A stretch of DNA of 53,411 nt from an uncultured Porphyromonadaceae bacterium (GTDB taxonomy: Bacteria; Bacteroidota; Bacteroidia; Bacteroidales; Barnesiellaceae_A). Of this stretch, positions 44,453-53,253 are shown in pieces. The stretch spans positions 1-53,411 of the forward strand of contig UQMR01000005.1 in the NCBI GenBank assembly GCA_900542255.1, read 5' to 3'. Position 1 is the first letter of the stretch. Each line of letters opens with the position of its first letter. The notes beneath the pieces are model-generated. The model saw only the letters and a program-made list of their open reading frames with translations. It did no database searches and was not told the DNA's origin. The translations under genes and the position numbers were made by a program.

Positions 44453-45823
44453 CTATCCGAAAAGGAGACGAAAAGCCTCTTCAACTTTGTGTACTTCTAT
44501 TACTTCTATCGACAGGCGCGACAAGTCCATGCCGCTCACATTGTGCGAGGGAATGAGTATACGGGTAAAGCCCAGCTTCTCGGCCTCGGTAATGCGCTGT
44601 TCTATGCGGGTGACCGGCCGTATCTCGCCCGACAGGCCTACCTCGCCCGTCATGCAAGTGCCTTGCTCGATACTCATATCCATATTGGAGGAGAGTATCG
44701 CACTGATAACGGCCAAGTCCATAGCCGGGTCGTTGACGCGGATACCGCCGGCTATGTTGAGGAATACATCTTTCTGCCCCAACTTGAAGCCTACGCGCTT
44801 CTCCAACACGGCCAGCAACATATTCATGCGCCGCAGGTCGAATCCCGTTGCCGAGCGCTGCGGTGTACCATAGGCGGCGCTGCTCACCAACGCCTGTGTC
44901 TCTATCAGGAAGGGGCGTATCCCCTCTACGGCAACGGCTATGGCAACACCGCTCAGGCCGTCATGGTCGTGCGAAAGGAGCAGTTCCGAGGGGTTGCTCA
45001 CTTGCCGCAGGCCGTTTTGCCGCATCTCATAGATTCCCAGCTCGGCCGTACTTCCAAAGCGGTTTTTGATAGAACGCAAGATGCGGTACATATAGTGTCG
45101 GTCGCCTTCGAATTGGAGCACCGTATCGACGATATGCTCCAACACCTTGGGCCCGGCAATGCTACCTTCCTTGTTGATATGCCCCACCAGCAATACCGGC
45201 GTACCGCTCTCTTTGGCAAACCGCAACAAGGCCGCGGCACACTCGCGCACCTGCGCCACCGAGCCTGCCGACGATTCGAGCGTTTCGGTAGCAATCGTCT
45301 GTATAGAGTCTACCACCAGCAAATCGGGCTTTACATTCTGCACATGGGTCATGATGTTTTCGAGCGACGTCTCGCACACGATATAACAATCGGGGCTGTC
45401 ATACCCGATGCGTGCCGCCCGCAATTTCAGTTGCCGGGCACTCTCCTCGCCGCTCACATAGAGGGTTTTGCAATCGGTCAGCGACAAAACGGTCTGCAAT
45501 ATCAGGGTTGACTTGCCTATGCCCGGCTCCCCCCCTATCAGTACCAGCGACCCACGCACCAAGCCGCCGCCCAAAACGCGGTTCAGCTCGGCATCGCCCA
45601 TATCTACACGGGGTTCCGAGGCCGATGCTATCTCGTCGATACGCAACGGTTTCGACTTGGCTCCCGCCTGCATCGTCAGGCTGTCGTGCGTACGGGCGGG
45701 CTTTGCCGCCACCACCTGCTCTACATACGTATTCCACTCGCCGCACACCGGACAACGGCCTATCCATTTGGGACTTTCGGCCCCGCAATTATTGCAGCAA
45801 TATATGCTTTTGACTTTCGCCAT
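44453..45823 (-). CDS. radA: DNA repair protein RadA (Sms)
   Basis: RadA is a RecA-like ATPase/helicase that processes branched recombination intermediates. The 456-residue protein has the N-terminal zinc finger (C10, C13, C24, C27), Walker A GGEPGIGKST at 97-106, the RadA-specific KNRFGS motif near 263 and a C-terminal Lon-protease-like domain with GGIRVNDPAMDLAV. The length is normal. It starts 4 bases after the methyltransferase gene and precedes the flavoprotein gene by 5 bases. Confidence 0.97.
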   Translation of the reverse strand: MAKVKSIYCCNNCGAESPKWIGRCPVCGEWNTYVEQVVAAKPARTHDSLTMQAGAKSKPLRIDEIASASEPRVDMGDAELNRVLGGGLVRGSLVLIGGEPGIGKSTLILQTVLSLTDCKTLYVSGEESARQLKLRAARIGYDSPDCYIVCETSLENIMTHVQNVKPDLLVVDSIQTIATETLESSAGSVAQVRECAAALLRFAKESGTPVLLVGHINKEGSIAGPKVLEHIVDTVLQFEGDRHYMYRILRSIKNRFGSTAELGIYEMRQNGLRQVSNPSELLLSHDHDGLSGVAIAVAVEGIRPFLIETQALVSSAAYGTPQRSATGFDLRRMNMLLAVLEKRVGFKLGQKDVFLNIAGGIRVNDPAMDLAVISAILSSNMDMSIEQGTCMTGEVGLSGEIRPVTRIEQRITEAEKLGFTRILIPSHNVSGMDLSRLSIEVIEVHKVEEAFRLLFG

Positions 45824-45827
45824 ACTT

Positions 45828-46589
45828 CTATCCTTTCATTACACGCCTGCGAAACTCGGCACAGGTTATCGCCGTGGCAACTGCCACATTGAGACTCTCG
45901 CACGTAACCGCTCCCACAGGATAATTGGGTATGCGCAACTTGCGCGTTACCGCCCGCTCGATGGCAGGCGAGATGCCATTGCCTTCGTTACCCATCACTA
46001 TCAGGCCGTTGCCCGCAAGCGGTACATCATATATGTTATCGCCATCGAGGAAGGTTCCATATACCTCGGCACGGGCAGCAAAATGCTTCACCAGCGGTTC
46101 GAGCGGCACATAGTGCACCGCCACCCGCGCCAGCGCTCCCATCGTAGCCTGCACCACCTTGGGGGCATATACATCGGCCGTACCGGGCGAACAGAAGATG
46201 TGACGTATGCCCATCCAATCGGCTATGCGGATGATAGTACCCACATTACCGGGGTCTTGCACCGTATCGAGTGCCAGCGACAACTCACCCGTCACAGCCT
46301 CGGCATCGTATGTATGCTGCGGTATCTCATAGACGGCCAATACCTCTTGGGGCGTTTTCTGCTGTGATGCCCGCTCCAGCTCATCGCGCGATACCGTGAT
46401 ACGCTCTGCTGCACGCACCTGCGGATGCGCCTCCATCCAGGCAGGCGTAGCGACCAAGAGCCGGCAGGCAAAACAACCGAGCGTGTCTTCTACCAGACGA
46501 TTGCCTTCGGCCAGAAAACAACCGCTCTCGTCGCGTCCCTTCTTATGCGAGAGCGACTGCAAAAATTTTATTTGTCCTTTCGTAATCAT
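45828..46589 (-). CDS. TrmH/SpoU-family RNA 2'-O-methyltransferase
   Basis: The 253-residue protein has an N-terminal substrate-binding domain (KFLQSLSHKKGRDESGCFLAEG) and the SPOUT knot: DTVQDPGNVGTIIRIADW near 111-128, VMGNEGNGISP near 192-202 and the SLNVAVATAI motif near 233. It methylates the 2'-OH of a tRNA or rRNA residue. The ATG at 46589 is right because the frame upstream loses similarity and crosses a promoter box at 46600-46607. That box leaves a leader of only a few bases. It is the first gene of the operon with radA. Confidence 0.92.
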   Translation of the reverse strand: MITKGQIKFLQSLSHKKGRDESGCFLAEGNRLVEDTLGCFACRLLVATPAWMEAHPQVRAAERITVSRDELERASQQKTPQEVLAVYEIPQHTYDAEAVTGELSLALDTVQDPGNVGTIIRIADWMGIRHIFCSPGTADVYAPKVVQATMGALARVAVHYVPLEPLVKHFAARAEVYGTFLDGDNIYDVPLAGNGLIVMGNEGNGISPAIERAVTRKLRIPNYPVGAVTCESLNVAVATAITCAEFRRRVMKG

Positions 46590-46599
46590 ATCGCACGAA

Positions 46600-46607
46600 C
46601 AAAGGTA
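46600..46607 (-). promoter_or_regulatory. -7 promoter box for the TrmH-radA operon
   Basis: TACCTTTG on the minus strand lies 11 bases before the ATG at 46589. If used, the transcript would be leaderless or nearly so. Confidence 0.55.
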
Positions 46608-46771
46608 GTGAAAGTCGGGCGCAATACAAAAAGTTTGCATCATTTGTATCTCCCGGCCGCCGGCTATCATGGCGAGACCGTTCTTTCAAAAAAAATATAA
46701 GTACATAAAGAAGCTGAGAAAACAAAGTGCGTTTTTTCTCAAAACAGGCATACTGTTTCAAAGAATATTCG

Positions 46772-46779
46772 TATCTTTG
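46772..46779 (+). promoter_or_regulatory. -7 promoter box for ssrA
   Basis: TATCTTTG fits TAnnTTTG, 44 bases before the mature tmRNA 5' end at 46824. Confidence 0.55.
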
Positions 46780-46823
46780 CAATCCTACATTCGCCGCATA
46801 GCGATGCAGCGAAGCAAAACACC

Positions 46824-47219
46824 GGGGCTGACTGGCTTTGACAGCGGGCAGAAGCGGTGTGTAAGCATGCAGAGCTTTGTTGTCCCGGCTCTATAATCTC
46901 AGGCATCAAAAATTTAATTGGCGAAAACAACTACGCTCTCGCTGCTTAATCGAAGTACAGTAGATTAGCTTTATTCCGCCACAAGGTGACGGAACGAGAC
47001 ATCATCCGGAAGCTGTTGTCCCGAAGCGTTCCGACCCGATGGTGCAAGAAAATCGGGAATAGCCCAAGTGTCGCCTCGGCGCTTAGGCGAAATTCAAGAG
47101 GCTAAGGTTGCGGTTGGCAGCTTCGCGCTTGCCGCCTCCCTACAATAACGGCGAAGATAAGCATGTAGAAAGCACATTGATTCCTCGTTTGGACGAGGGT
47201 TCGATTCCCTCCAGCTCCA
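46824..47219 (+). ncRNA. ssrA: Transfer-messenger RNA (tmRNA)
   Basis: tmRNA rescues stalled ribosomes and tags the broken peptide for proteolysis. The 5' GGGGCTG (46824-46830) pairs with CAGCTCC (47212-47218) to form the acceptor stem, with discriminator A at 47219. GGTTCGATTCC near the 3' end is the T-arm loop. CCA is not encoded. The tag frame at 46920-46949 reads GENNYALAA and a TAA stop, the form usual in Bacteroidota. A perfect 20-base hairpin follows at 47236. It is a standard one-piece tmRNA. Confidence 0.97.
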
Positions 47220-47235
47220 CAAAAGAACTCCATCT

Positions 47236-47283
47236 AAATGCAACAAACGCCTTACGATACAGTGTAAGGCGTTTGTTGCATTT
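47236..47283 (+). terminator. Hairpin terminator after ssrA
   Basis: A perfect 20-base-pair stem (47236-47255 with 47264-47283) with an 8-base loop lies 16 bases beyond the tmRNA end. AT-rich stem ends supply the U residues. Confidence 0.85.
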
Positions 47284-47629
47284 ATACATCTTCTAAAACC
47301 ATCAATCACCGTTAAACACAAGCCATTTTAGCCCGAATTTTTCCATTTTTGCGCTATGTAGAGTGTTAGACGATTTCTCAAAAATTCGGCACATAGAGAA
47401 AATGTAAATGTCCATCGACGCCCTGTCGGGCTCAAAGCATCTGCACCATGAAAGAGCATACCGGAATTACTCTCGGCAAGGGCCGACGCAAAACATACGC
47501 CGCGGCTCTCACAAGAACAAGAATGTCTGTTCCTTCCATAATGTTATAAAGCCGGGAGAGTCTCGATAAAAGAGTTGCACATCTCGCCGAGTTTCATTTA
47601 TTTTGCACAGATACTTGCCCACTGCGGCT
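47284..47629. other. Intergenic region before the Fic-like gene
   Basis: About 350 bases with no supported reading frame, RNA gene or repeat. A sequence close to the -7 box (TATTTTG, 47599-47605) lies 24 bases before the ATG at 47630. Confidence 0.45.
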
Positions 47630-48634
47630 ATGATGATGAAAACAGGAAGCAAAATAAATCTTACTCCGGCGCAACGCGACGAGATGTCTCGCCAGCTGCG
47701 TTGCATAGACCATTTGGCTTCGCAATGGAGGCTATCTTCATCTCTTTCCGACGAGAACATCCATGCCACCCTTGCGGCGCTTGCTGCATTAGAAGGCAAC
47801 GAAATCATTGCCGACGATGTCGCAAGATTATCGACAGCCGAAACCGACACGCCGCTATCGCACTATTTGCGCCACGGCCGCCAGGCGGTAGAAGATATTT
47901 TCTCGGGCAAAGAGCGTGCACCCATCGACGAGGCGCGCGTAGTTTCACTCCATACCCTTCTGGTTGACAATATACGCCCTCGCCGCGCCATAGAGAGGCT
48001 GTGGGGAGGCAACAGCCTACTTCGTACGACTCGCAGCGTAGTGAGCAACGAGCTGCGCTCACTGATAGAGTGGATGCTCCCGGGCAACGGCGCCGAAAGG
48101 TTGCACCCTGTCACAGCGGCGGGCATCTTTATATATGAATTTCTTGCCATACATCCATTCAGCGAAAGCAAAAGCTCTGTCGCGCATCTGCTTGCCATGC
48201 AATACCTCTGCACCCACGGGCAGAACTGGATAGCAGAATATGCTCCTGCAAGACTCCTTGCCGAAAGAATCGCCGCATATCACCATGCGATAAAGTGCGG
48301 CATGGAAAACCGCTACACTCCGCAAGAGGATATTTCGGAATGGATAGTGTTGTGGACGGAGTGCGTATATCGCGCAGCGGGCGAAACATCGGCTCATACC
48401 TCTCCTGCATTACCCGAGGTTGTGTCGGCACATCACCGTTCTTACCTGAACATGCGACAACGCCGCATCCTCGGCTTTATAGAGAAAAACCAGCCTGTCA
48501 AAGTGGGCGATATTGCGACCTTCCTGCACAAAGAGTCGATAAACACCATCAAGAAGGATTTGTTGCGCCTGCGCCAAGAGGGATACATATCGTCCGAGGG
48601 GGTACTGAAAGGCACCGTTTATTACCGCATCTGA
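47630..48634 (+). CDS. Fic-fold protein with eroded catalytic loop and C-terminal winged helix
   Basis: The 334-residue protein follows the Fic-family layout: a helix with ALEGNEI (E55-G56-N57, the place of the N-terminal inhibitory motif), SLHTLLVDNIRPRR near 106, and FLAIHPFSESKSSVAHLL at 171-188. The active Fic loop is HPFx[D/E]GNGRxxR; here His175 and the acidic residue remain, but G, N, G and R are replaced by S, K, S and S, and the last R by H. AMP transfer is therefore doubtful. The last 65 residues (QRRILGFIEKNQPVKVGDIATFLHKESINTIKKDLLRL) form a winged helix that may bind DNA. It is a single gene. Confidence 0.8.
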   Translation: MMMKTGSKINLTPAQRDEMSRQLRCIDHLASQWRLSSSLSDENIHATLAALAALEGNEIIADDVARLSTAETDTPLSHYLRHGRQAVEDIFSGKERAPIDEARVVSLHTLLVDNIRPRRAIERLWGGNSLLRTTRSVVSNELRSLIEWMLPGNGAERLHPVTAAGIFIYEFLAIHPFSESKSSVAHLLAMQYLCTHGQNWIAEYAPARLLAERIAAYHHAIKCGMENRYTPQEDISEWIVLWTECVYRAAGETSAHTSPALPEVVSAHHRSYLNMRQRRILGFIEKNQPVKVGDIATFLHKESINTIKKDLLRLRQEGYISSEGVLKGTVYYRI

Positions 48635-48768
48635 TTTTTTGACCGCTCTATTGTTGCAGGGCTGTGTGCCCAAGCTATTTGCGGCACCACCCTACTCTTA
48701 CGACAACCATATTGCCCATCTGGCCCTTGCGCCGAACAGCGAATGAGCGAAATAGTATTCACACAAAA

Positions 48769-48803
48769 AGCCCGCGCTGCATCTGTCGGATGCAGCGCGG
48801 GCT
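48769..48803 (-). terminator. Rho-independent terminator after the membrane-protein gene
   Basis: A perfect 15-base-pair GC-rich stem (48769-48783 with 48789-48803) is followed on the minus strand by five T, 52 bases beyond the stop at 48855. Confidence 0.88.
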
Positions 48804-48854
48804 CTTATTATTTCGTCCTGCCGGCCGGATAACGGGCCTCAGGAAAGGAGGCTA

Positions 48855-49598
48855 TCAATCTACCACCTCTGTCATTTTCACTTCATCTACGAGCAAGAGT
48901 TCGGGTGTGGCAGGGGGAAACGCCATACGATATACGTATGCCTGGGCATACATGATAACCAATATAGATACAAATATACCTACAAAGAAGCATACCAACC
49001 CCAATAATCCTATCAACAGGGAGACCACGTAGAACAAGAATATCTTTCCCTGCATGGGAGCTGAGGCATTCCAACTCATCTTTATCGACTCCATAACGCC
49101 TTTGTTGCCATCTACCACCAGATAAGGGGCAAAAAACATACGGATAGAGACGTATACAGCCGGAAGCATGGCCAACAACAACAGCCACCACAAATCAAAT
49201 ATCGCATCGAAGTCTCCCATTATAAACGAGCCTCCTATGATAACCACTCCTATACCGAAAATAATAATAAACGGTACCAAGGCAAAAATACTAACAAGAA
49301 TACTCACCCCGAAATATGGCAAGAAGCGAGAGAATACATCCTTGAATGCGCCGAACCGCGGCTCTTCACCGCCTAAGGCATCAACGGTAATGCGTATCAT
49401 GCCCATGGAGAAAGCTATGGAAATAACTAAGTTTACCAACTGGGCAATCCAGCCTATTGCATCGCCGCGCTCTCCAAGGAAAGAAAGCAACCACGAAACG
49501 ACACCAAATGCCAATATCAGTCCCAGGGAAATAATAAAGTACTTTTTTGTCAACTGCCACCCGGTGGAGATGGCCTCGGGCACACTAAATGTATTCAT
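48855..49598 (-). CDS. Multi-pass membrane protein, function unknown
   Basis: The 247-residue protein has about five or six membrane helices (around 22-40, 50-68, 95-125, 135-152, 180-210) and a hydrophilic C-terminal tail. The NAS/W-rich block YLVVDGNKGVMESIKMSWNASAP near 160-177 resembles glycerophosphodiester phosphodiesterase membrane-domain or DUF975-type proteins, but the family is not certain. It is monocistronic, with a -7 box at 49629-49636 and a terminator at 48769-48803. No role can be given. Confidence 0.75.
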   Translation of the reverse strand: MNTFSVPEAISTGWQLTKKYFIISLGLILAFGVVSWLLSFLGERGDAIGWIAQLVNLVISIAFSMGMIRITVDALGGEEPRFGAFKDVFSRFLPYFGVSILVSIFALVPFIIIFGIGVVIIGGSFIMGDFDAIFDLWWLLLLAMLPAVYVSIRMFFAPYLVVDGNKGVMESIKMSWNASAPMQGKIFLFYVVSLLIGLLGLVCFFVGIFVSILVIMYAQAYVYRMAFPPATPELLLVDEVKMTEVVD

Positions 49599-49628
49599 AA
49601 GCTATGTTTTAGTTTATAATTTCTATGG

Positions 49629-49636
49629 CAAAGTTA
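49629..49636 (-). promoter_or_regulatory. -7 promoter box for the membrane-protein gene
   Basis: TAACTTTG on the minus strand, 30 bases before the ATG at 49598, fits TAnnTTTG. Confidence 0.55.
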
Positions 49637-49725
49637 CTAAAAAGCACAAACTGCATCAAGGCTTACGATGATTTTCTCTCTAAAAACTTTTGGCGACTAT
49701 ATATGTTCATTTCGCTTCGAATCGT

Positions 49726-49733
49726 TAATTTTG
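49726..49733 (+). promoter_or_regulatory. -7 promoter box for the B3/B4-domain gene
   Basis: TAATTTTG fits TAnnTTTG, 26 bases before the ATG at 49760, and supports that start. Confidence 0.55.
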
Positions 49734-49759
49734 TCGTCGGAAAATCCTGTATAACCACC

Positions 49760-50428
49760 ATGATCGAAATATCTATTCACCCCTCCCTGTCGCAAGTATG
49801 CCCCGCGCTGCAAGTAGGCGTCATAGAGGCATGTGTCGCCAACAGCGACACAACAGAGATGTTGTGGAACGAGGTGCAAGAAGAGGCCCGCCGCATAGCC
49901 TCTCTCTACACGACCGAGACCCTCTCCCAGCGCGCAGCCATCGCCGCCACACGCCGCGCCTATCGTGCCTTGGGCAAAGACCCGGCCCGCTACCGTGTTT
50001 CGTCCGAAGCTCTGTGCCGCCGTGCCATACGCGGAGCCGGCCTATACCGCATCAACACGTTGGTAGACCTGCTTAATATCGTATCCATGCGCTCGGGCTA
50101 CTCCATAGGAGGTTTCGATGCCGATTGCATCAACGGAGGCCTCACCCTTGGCGTAGGCACCGCCGATGATATATTCAACGGCATAGGCCGTGGGCCGCTC
50201 AACATAGCCGGCCTGCCTCTCTACCGCGACAATGTGGGCGGCGTGGGCACACCTACCAGCGACGAAGAGCGCACCAAGCTCACCCTCTCTACCACCCGGC
50301 TGCTCGTATGCATCAACGCATACGCCGTAGAGATGCCCTTAGACGAATGCTTCGACTTTACGGCCGAACTCCTCGACCGATATGCAGCCGCCACCGAAAT
50401 AAGCACCCGTATCTTATCAGCCGGCTAA
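49760..50428 (+). CDS. B3/B4 tRNA-binding-domain protein
   Basis: The 222-residue cytosolic protein is a stand-alone B3/B4 domain like that of the phenylalanyl-tRNA synthetase beta subunit: RAYRALGKDPARYRVSSEALCRRAIRG near 63-90, INTLVDLLNIVSMRSGYSIGGFDAD near 94-118, and the C-terminal TTRLLVCINAYAVE. Related stand-alone proteins are often annotated as B3/4 domain or tRNA-editing-like proteins; the activity is not established. The frame upstream to 49625 crosses the promoter and is not coding. The Sua5-type gene follows 35 bases later, which hints at a shared link to tRNA. Confidence 0.85.
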   Translation: MIEISIHPSLSQVCPALQVGVIEACVANSDTTEMLWNEVQEEARRIASLYTTETLSQRAAIAATRRAYRALGKDPARYRVSSEALCRRAIRGAGLYRINTLVDLLNIVSMRSGYSIGGFDADCINGGLTLGVGTADDIFNGIGRGPLNIAGLPLYRDNVGGVGTPTSDEERTKLTLSTTRLLVCINAYAVEMPLDECFDFTAELLDRYAAATEISTRILSAG

Positions 50429-50463
50429 CGGTTATCCTTACCTTAACCTTATCATACACTACC

Positions 50464-51078
50464 ATGAAACAACTCATCACCATTCACCCCGACACGCCCG
50501 GCCGTCGCGAAATAGCCCGTATCGTAGAGGCTCTACGCGATGGCGATATCATCATCTACCCTACCGACACGCTCTATGCGTACGGATGCGATGCCCTGAA
50601 CGTGCGTGCCGTAGAACGCATTTGCCGCATAAAGGGTATCGACCCTGCCAAAGCCAACCTCTCTATCGTATGCCACGACCTTGCCGATGCCGCCCGCTAT
50701 GCCAAGATAGACGACCGCACCTTCAAGCTCATGCGCAGGAATCTGCCCGGAGCATTCACGTTTGTGCTTCCTGCCGGCTCGCACCTGCCCAAGCTATACA
50801 AGCAACGCAAGACGGTGGGCATACGCATTCCCGACAATAACATAACTCGTGCCATTGTAGAAGAGTTGGGCAACCCCTTGCTGTCGACCTCGATAAACAT
50901 CGACGAGGAGGAGCCCGAATATACCACCTGCCCCACCCTTATCGCCGAACGCTACGGCGCAACTGCCGACTATGTCATTGACGGCGGCGACGGCGATACG
51001 GAAAGCAGCACCATCATAGACTGCACGGGGGACGAACCCGAAATAACGCGCCAGGGGAAAGGCATCATCGAAGAATAA
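50464..51078 (+). CDS. YrdC/Sua5/YciO-family protein (threonylcarbamoyl-AMP synthase-like)
   Basis: The 204-residue protein is a single YrdC-type domain: IIYPTDTLYAYGCDALN at 29-45, the KGIDPAKANLSIVCHD block near 57-72, FTFVLPAG near 97, and LLSTSINIDEEEPE near 139-152. TsaC/Sua5 proteins make threonylcarbamoyl-AMP for the t6A37 tRNA modification. YPTDTLYAYGCD and the missing C-terminal Sua5 domain place this nearer to YciO, whose in vivo role is unclear. It may be co-transcribed with the B3/B4 gene upstream. Confidence 0.87.
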   Translation: MKQLITIHPDTPGRREIARIVEALRDGDIIIYPTDTLYAYGCDALNVRAVERICRIKGIDPAKANLSIVCHDLADAARYAKIDDRTFKLMRRNLPGAFTFVLPAGSHLPKLYKQRKTVGIRIPDNNITRAIVEELGNPLLSTSINIDEEEPEYTTCPTLIAERYGATADYVIDGGDGDTESSTIIDCTGDEPEITRQGKGIIEE

Positions 51079-51416
51079 CCGACAGAGTACGGGACAAAAC
51101 CTCCGCCCTGTTGCAAACCTATCTGCGGCAACCGACAAGAGAGTATGCCGAATGAATTGTCGCGCCGTTAAAGAGTTACAATTATTTGAAAACTAATGAT
51201 ATAAAAAGGCATTGCACTCCTTGATGCAACGTGCAGCTATTGCCGGCCCGATTCCCCCCAGAAATGCACACAACAAACACGTTATCAGCAGCTTGCATAT
51301 ATACAACCGACAGGTGTGGGAGGGTGCTGCACACATGTGCCCCGGCATTACCCTCATGATACAGAATTTTAGTAAAATTTTAATTGAAGAAATTTTTCTT
51401 TAATACAAAATTGTTA
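51079..51416. other. Intergenic region upstream of mdh, nothing recognised
   Basis: About 340 bases, becoming AT-rich towards mdh, with no supported gene, RNA or repeat; the mdh promoter follows. Confidence 0.45.
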
Positions 51417-51424
51417 TACCTTTG
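51417..51424 (+). promoter_or_regulatory. -7 promoter box for mdh
   Basis: TACCTTTG fits TAnnTTTG, 52 bases before the mdh ATG at 51477. Confidence 0.6.
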
Positions 51425-51476
51425 CCTTACTTATAAAGACAAGGATAGTATTAACAACTATATAAAACGAAACACT

Positions 51477-52415
51477 ATGTCAAAAGTAACAGTTGTAGGC
51501 GCCGGTAATGTAGGTGCTACGTGTGCCAATATTTTGGCTATCAAAAATGTAGCTGATGAAGTTGTATTGCTCGACATCAAAGAAGGCGTGTCGGAAGGCA
51601 AGGCTATGGATATGATGCAGACAGCAGCCCTGCTCTGCATGAATAGCGTAATAAAAGGTGTAACCAATGATTATGCTGCCACAGAAGGTTCTGACATGGT
51701 AGTCATCACATCGGGTATTCCCCGCAAACCGGGCATGACACGCGAAGAGCTTATCGGAGTAAACGCCGGTATCGTTAAATCGGTAGTTGAGAATGTACTC
51801 AAATACTCGCCCAACGCCATCATCCTGTGCGTAAGCAACCCCATGGATACAATGACCTACCTCATCCACAAAGCAACCAACCTTCCCAAGAACCGCATCA
51901 TAGGTATGGGCGGCGCTTTGGACAGCTCACGCTTCAAATACTACATGAGCCAAGCTCTCGGCGCAAATGCCAACGAGGTTGAAGGTATGGTTATAGGCGG
52001 ACACGGCGATACCACCATGATACCTATGAAACGTTTTGCCACCTATAAAGGCGTACCCGTATCGGGCTTGCTCGACGCAGAGAGCTTCAACAAAGTAGCT
52101 GCCGACACGATGGTAGGCGGTGCTACGCTCACCAAACTCCTCGGCACATCGGCATGGTATGCTCCCGGCGCAGCATCGGCAATGGTAGTATCGGCTGTTC
52201 TCCACAACGAGAAACGCATTATTCCTTGCAGCGCATTGCTCGAAGGTGAGTATGGCGAAAGCGACCTCTGCATAGGCGTTCCTTGCGTATTGGGCAAAAA
52301 CGGTATCGAAAAAGTCATCGAGCTCGACCTCAACGAAGAAGAGAAAGCCGCTTTTGCAGCCAGCGCAGCAGCCGTTCACAAAACAAACGCTGCTCTTGCC
52401 GACGCCCTCAAATAA
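51477..52415 (+). CDS. mdh: Malate dehydrogenase
   Basis: The enzyme interconverts malate and oxaloacetate with NAD in the reductive or oxidative branch of the TCA cycle. The 312-residue protein is of the lactate-dehydrogenase-like malate dehydrogenase group: the NAD loop GAGNVG at 8-13, D33 for the ribose, the substrate arginines R83 and R89 in PRKPGMTR, R152 near LDSSRF and the catalytic H176 in GGHGDTT. The start at 51477 is chosen by homology; the frame upstream to 51384 spans the promoter. The codon choice looks like that of a highly expressed gene. Confidence 0.96.
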   Translation: MSKVTVVGAGNVGATCANILAIKNVADEVVLLDIKEGVSEGKAMDMMQTAALLCMNSVIKGVTNDYAATEGSDMVVITSGIPRKPGMTREELIGVNAGIVKSVVENVLKYSPNAIILCVSNPMDTMTYLIHKATNLPKNRIIGMGGALDSSRFKYYMSQALGANANEVEGMVIGGHGDTTMIPMKRFATYKGVPVSGLLDAESFNKVAADTMVGGATLTKLLGTSAWYAPGAASAMVVSAVLHNEKRIIPCSALLEGEYGESDLCIGVPCVLGKNGIEKVIELDLNEEEKAAFAASAAAVHKTNAALADALK

Positions 52416-52436
52416 TCGTACAAAAAACATCTCTAT

Positions 52437-52467
52437 AAAAAAGCCCTCTATCACCGAGGGCTTTTTT
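52437..52467 (+). terminator. Rho-independent terminator after mdh
   Basis: AAAAAAGCCCTC (52437-52448) pairs with GAGGGCTTTTTT (52456-52467) over a 7-base loop, 21 bases after the mdh stop. Confidence 0.9.
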
Positions 52468-52483
52468 CGTATCCGTACCATAA

Positions 52484-52521
52484 AAAAAGCGTAGCTGCCG
52501 CAATCGGCAGCTACGCTTTTT
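52484..52521 (-). terminator. Rho-independent terminator after rprY
   Basis: A perfect 17-base-pair stem (52484-52500 with 52505-52521) with a 4-base loop lies 17 bases beyond the rprY stop; on the minus strand the stem ends in a T run. Confidence 0.9.
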
Positions 52522-52538
52522 ACACATTCACGGCAAAA

Positions 52539-53249
52539 TTAAGCCTTTATCTCGGCAGGCTCGGGAGCAATCAGTTTGTAGCCCTTGCCATGGATATTGA
52601 TAATCTCTATCGACGGGTCGTCCTTCAAGTGCTTGCGCAATTTGGTGATATAGACATCCATGCTACGTGCGTTGAAGTAATTATCGTCAATCCAGATTGT
52701 TTTCAGCGCGAAGTTGCGCTCCAAAATCTCGTTTACATGGGCGCAAAGCAGGCTGAGCAGCTCCGACTCTTTGGTGGTGAGCTTGGTAGTCTTGTCGCCG
52801 ATGGCGAGTACCTGTTTCTGCGTATCGAATGTAAACTGACCGATACGGTAGAATGTAACATCCTTGCCCTTCTTGCCTTTCACACGGCGCAATATCGCTT
52901 CGATACGGAACACAAGTTCTTCCATCGAGAAAGGTTTCGTAATATAGTCGTCGGCTCCTATCTTGAAACCTTCGAGAATATCCTCTTTCAGTGATTTTGC
53001 TGTCAAGAAAATAATAGGTATCTCACTGTTTACCGAACGTATCTCTTGTGCCAACGTAAAACCGTCTTTTTTGGGCATCATCACGTCGAGGACACACAAA
53101 TCGTATTGTCCCTTCAAAAAGGCCTTGTAGCCGGCCTCGCCATCAGAGAACAAGTCGGCGTCGTAGTCCTTAGCTTGTAGATATTCGCGAAGCAACATGC
53201 CGAGGTTCTCGTCATCTTCGCAAAGCAGAATACGCAATTTTTCGTCCAT
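52539..53249 (-). CDS. rprY: OmpR/PhoB-family response regulator RprY
   Basis: The 236-residue regulator has a receiver domain with acidic pocket D12/D13, phospho-acceptor D55 in CVLDVMMPKKDG, T83 and K105 in YITKPFS, and a C-terminal winged helix (about 135-228; LTTKESELLSLL, TIWIDDNYFNARSMDVYITKLRKHL, GKGYKLI). It closely resembles RprY of Bacteroides fragilis, which with RprX regulates stress and envelope genes. It follows the histidine kinase gene by 4 bases on the minus strand, so the pair is one operon. Confidence 0.92.
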   Translation of the reverse strand: MDEKLRILLCEDDENLGMLLREYLQAKDYDADLFSDGEAGYKAFLKGQYDLCVLDVMMPKKDGFTLAQEIRSVNSEIPIIFLTAKSLKEDILEGFKIGADDYITKPFSMEELVFRIEAILRRVKGKKGKDVTFYRIGQFTFDTQKQVLAIGDKTTKLTTKESELLSLLCAHVNEILERNFALKTIWIDDNYFNARSMDVYITKLRKHLKDDPSIEIINIHGKGYKLIAPEPAEIKA

Positions 53250-53253
53250 AACT

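Noticed and set aside
42795..44873. 692-codon frame antisense to the COG2509 flavoprotein and radA
   Set aside because: The opposite strand has two convincing genes; the antisense translation is low-complexity with no recognisable domain.
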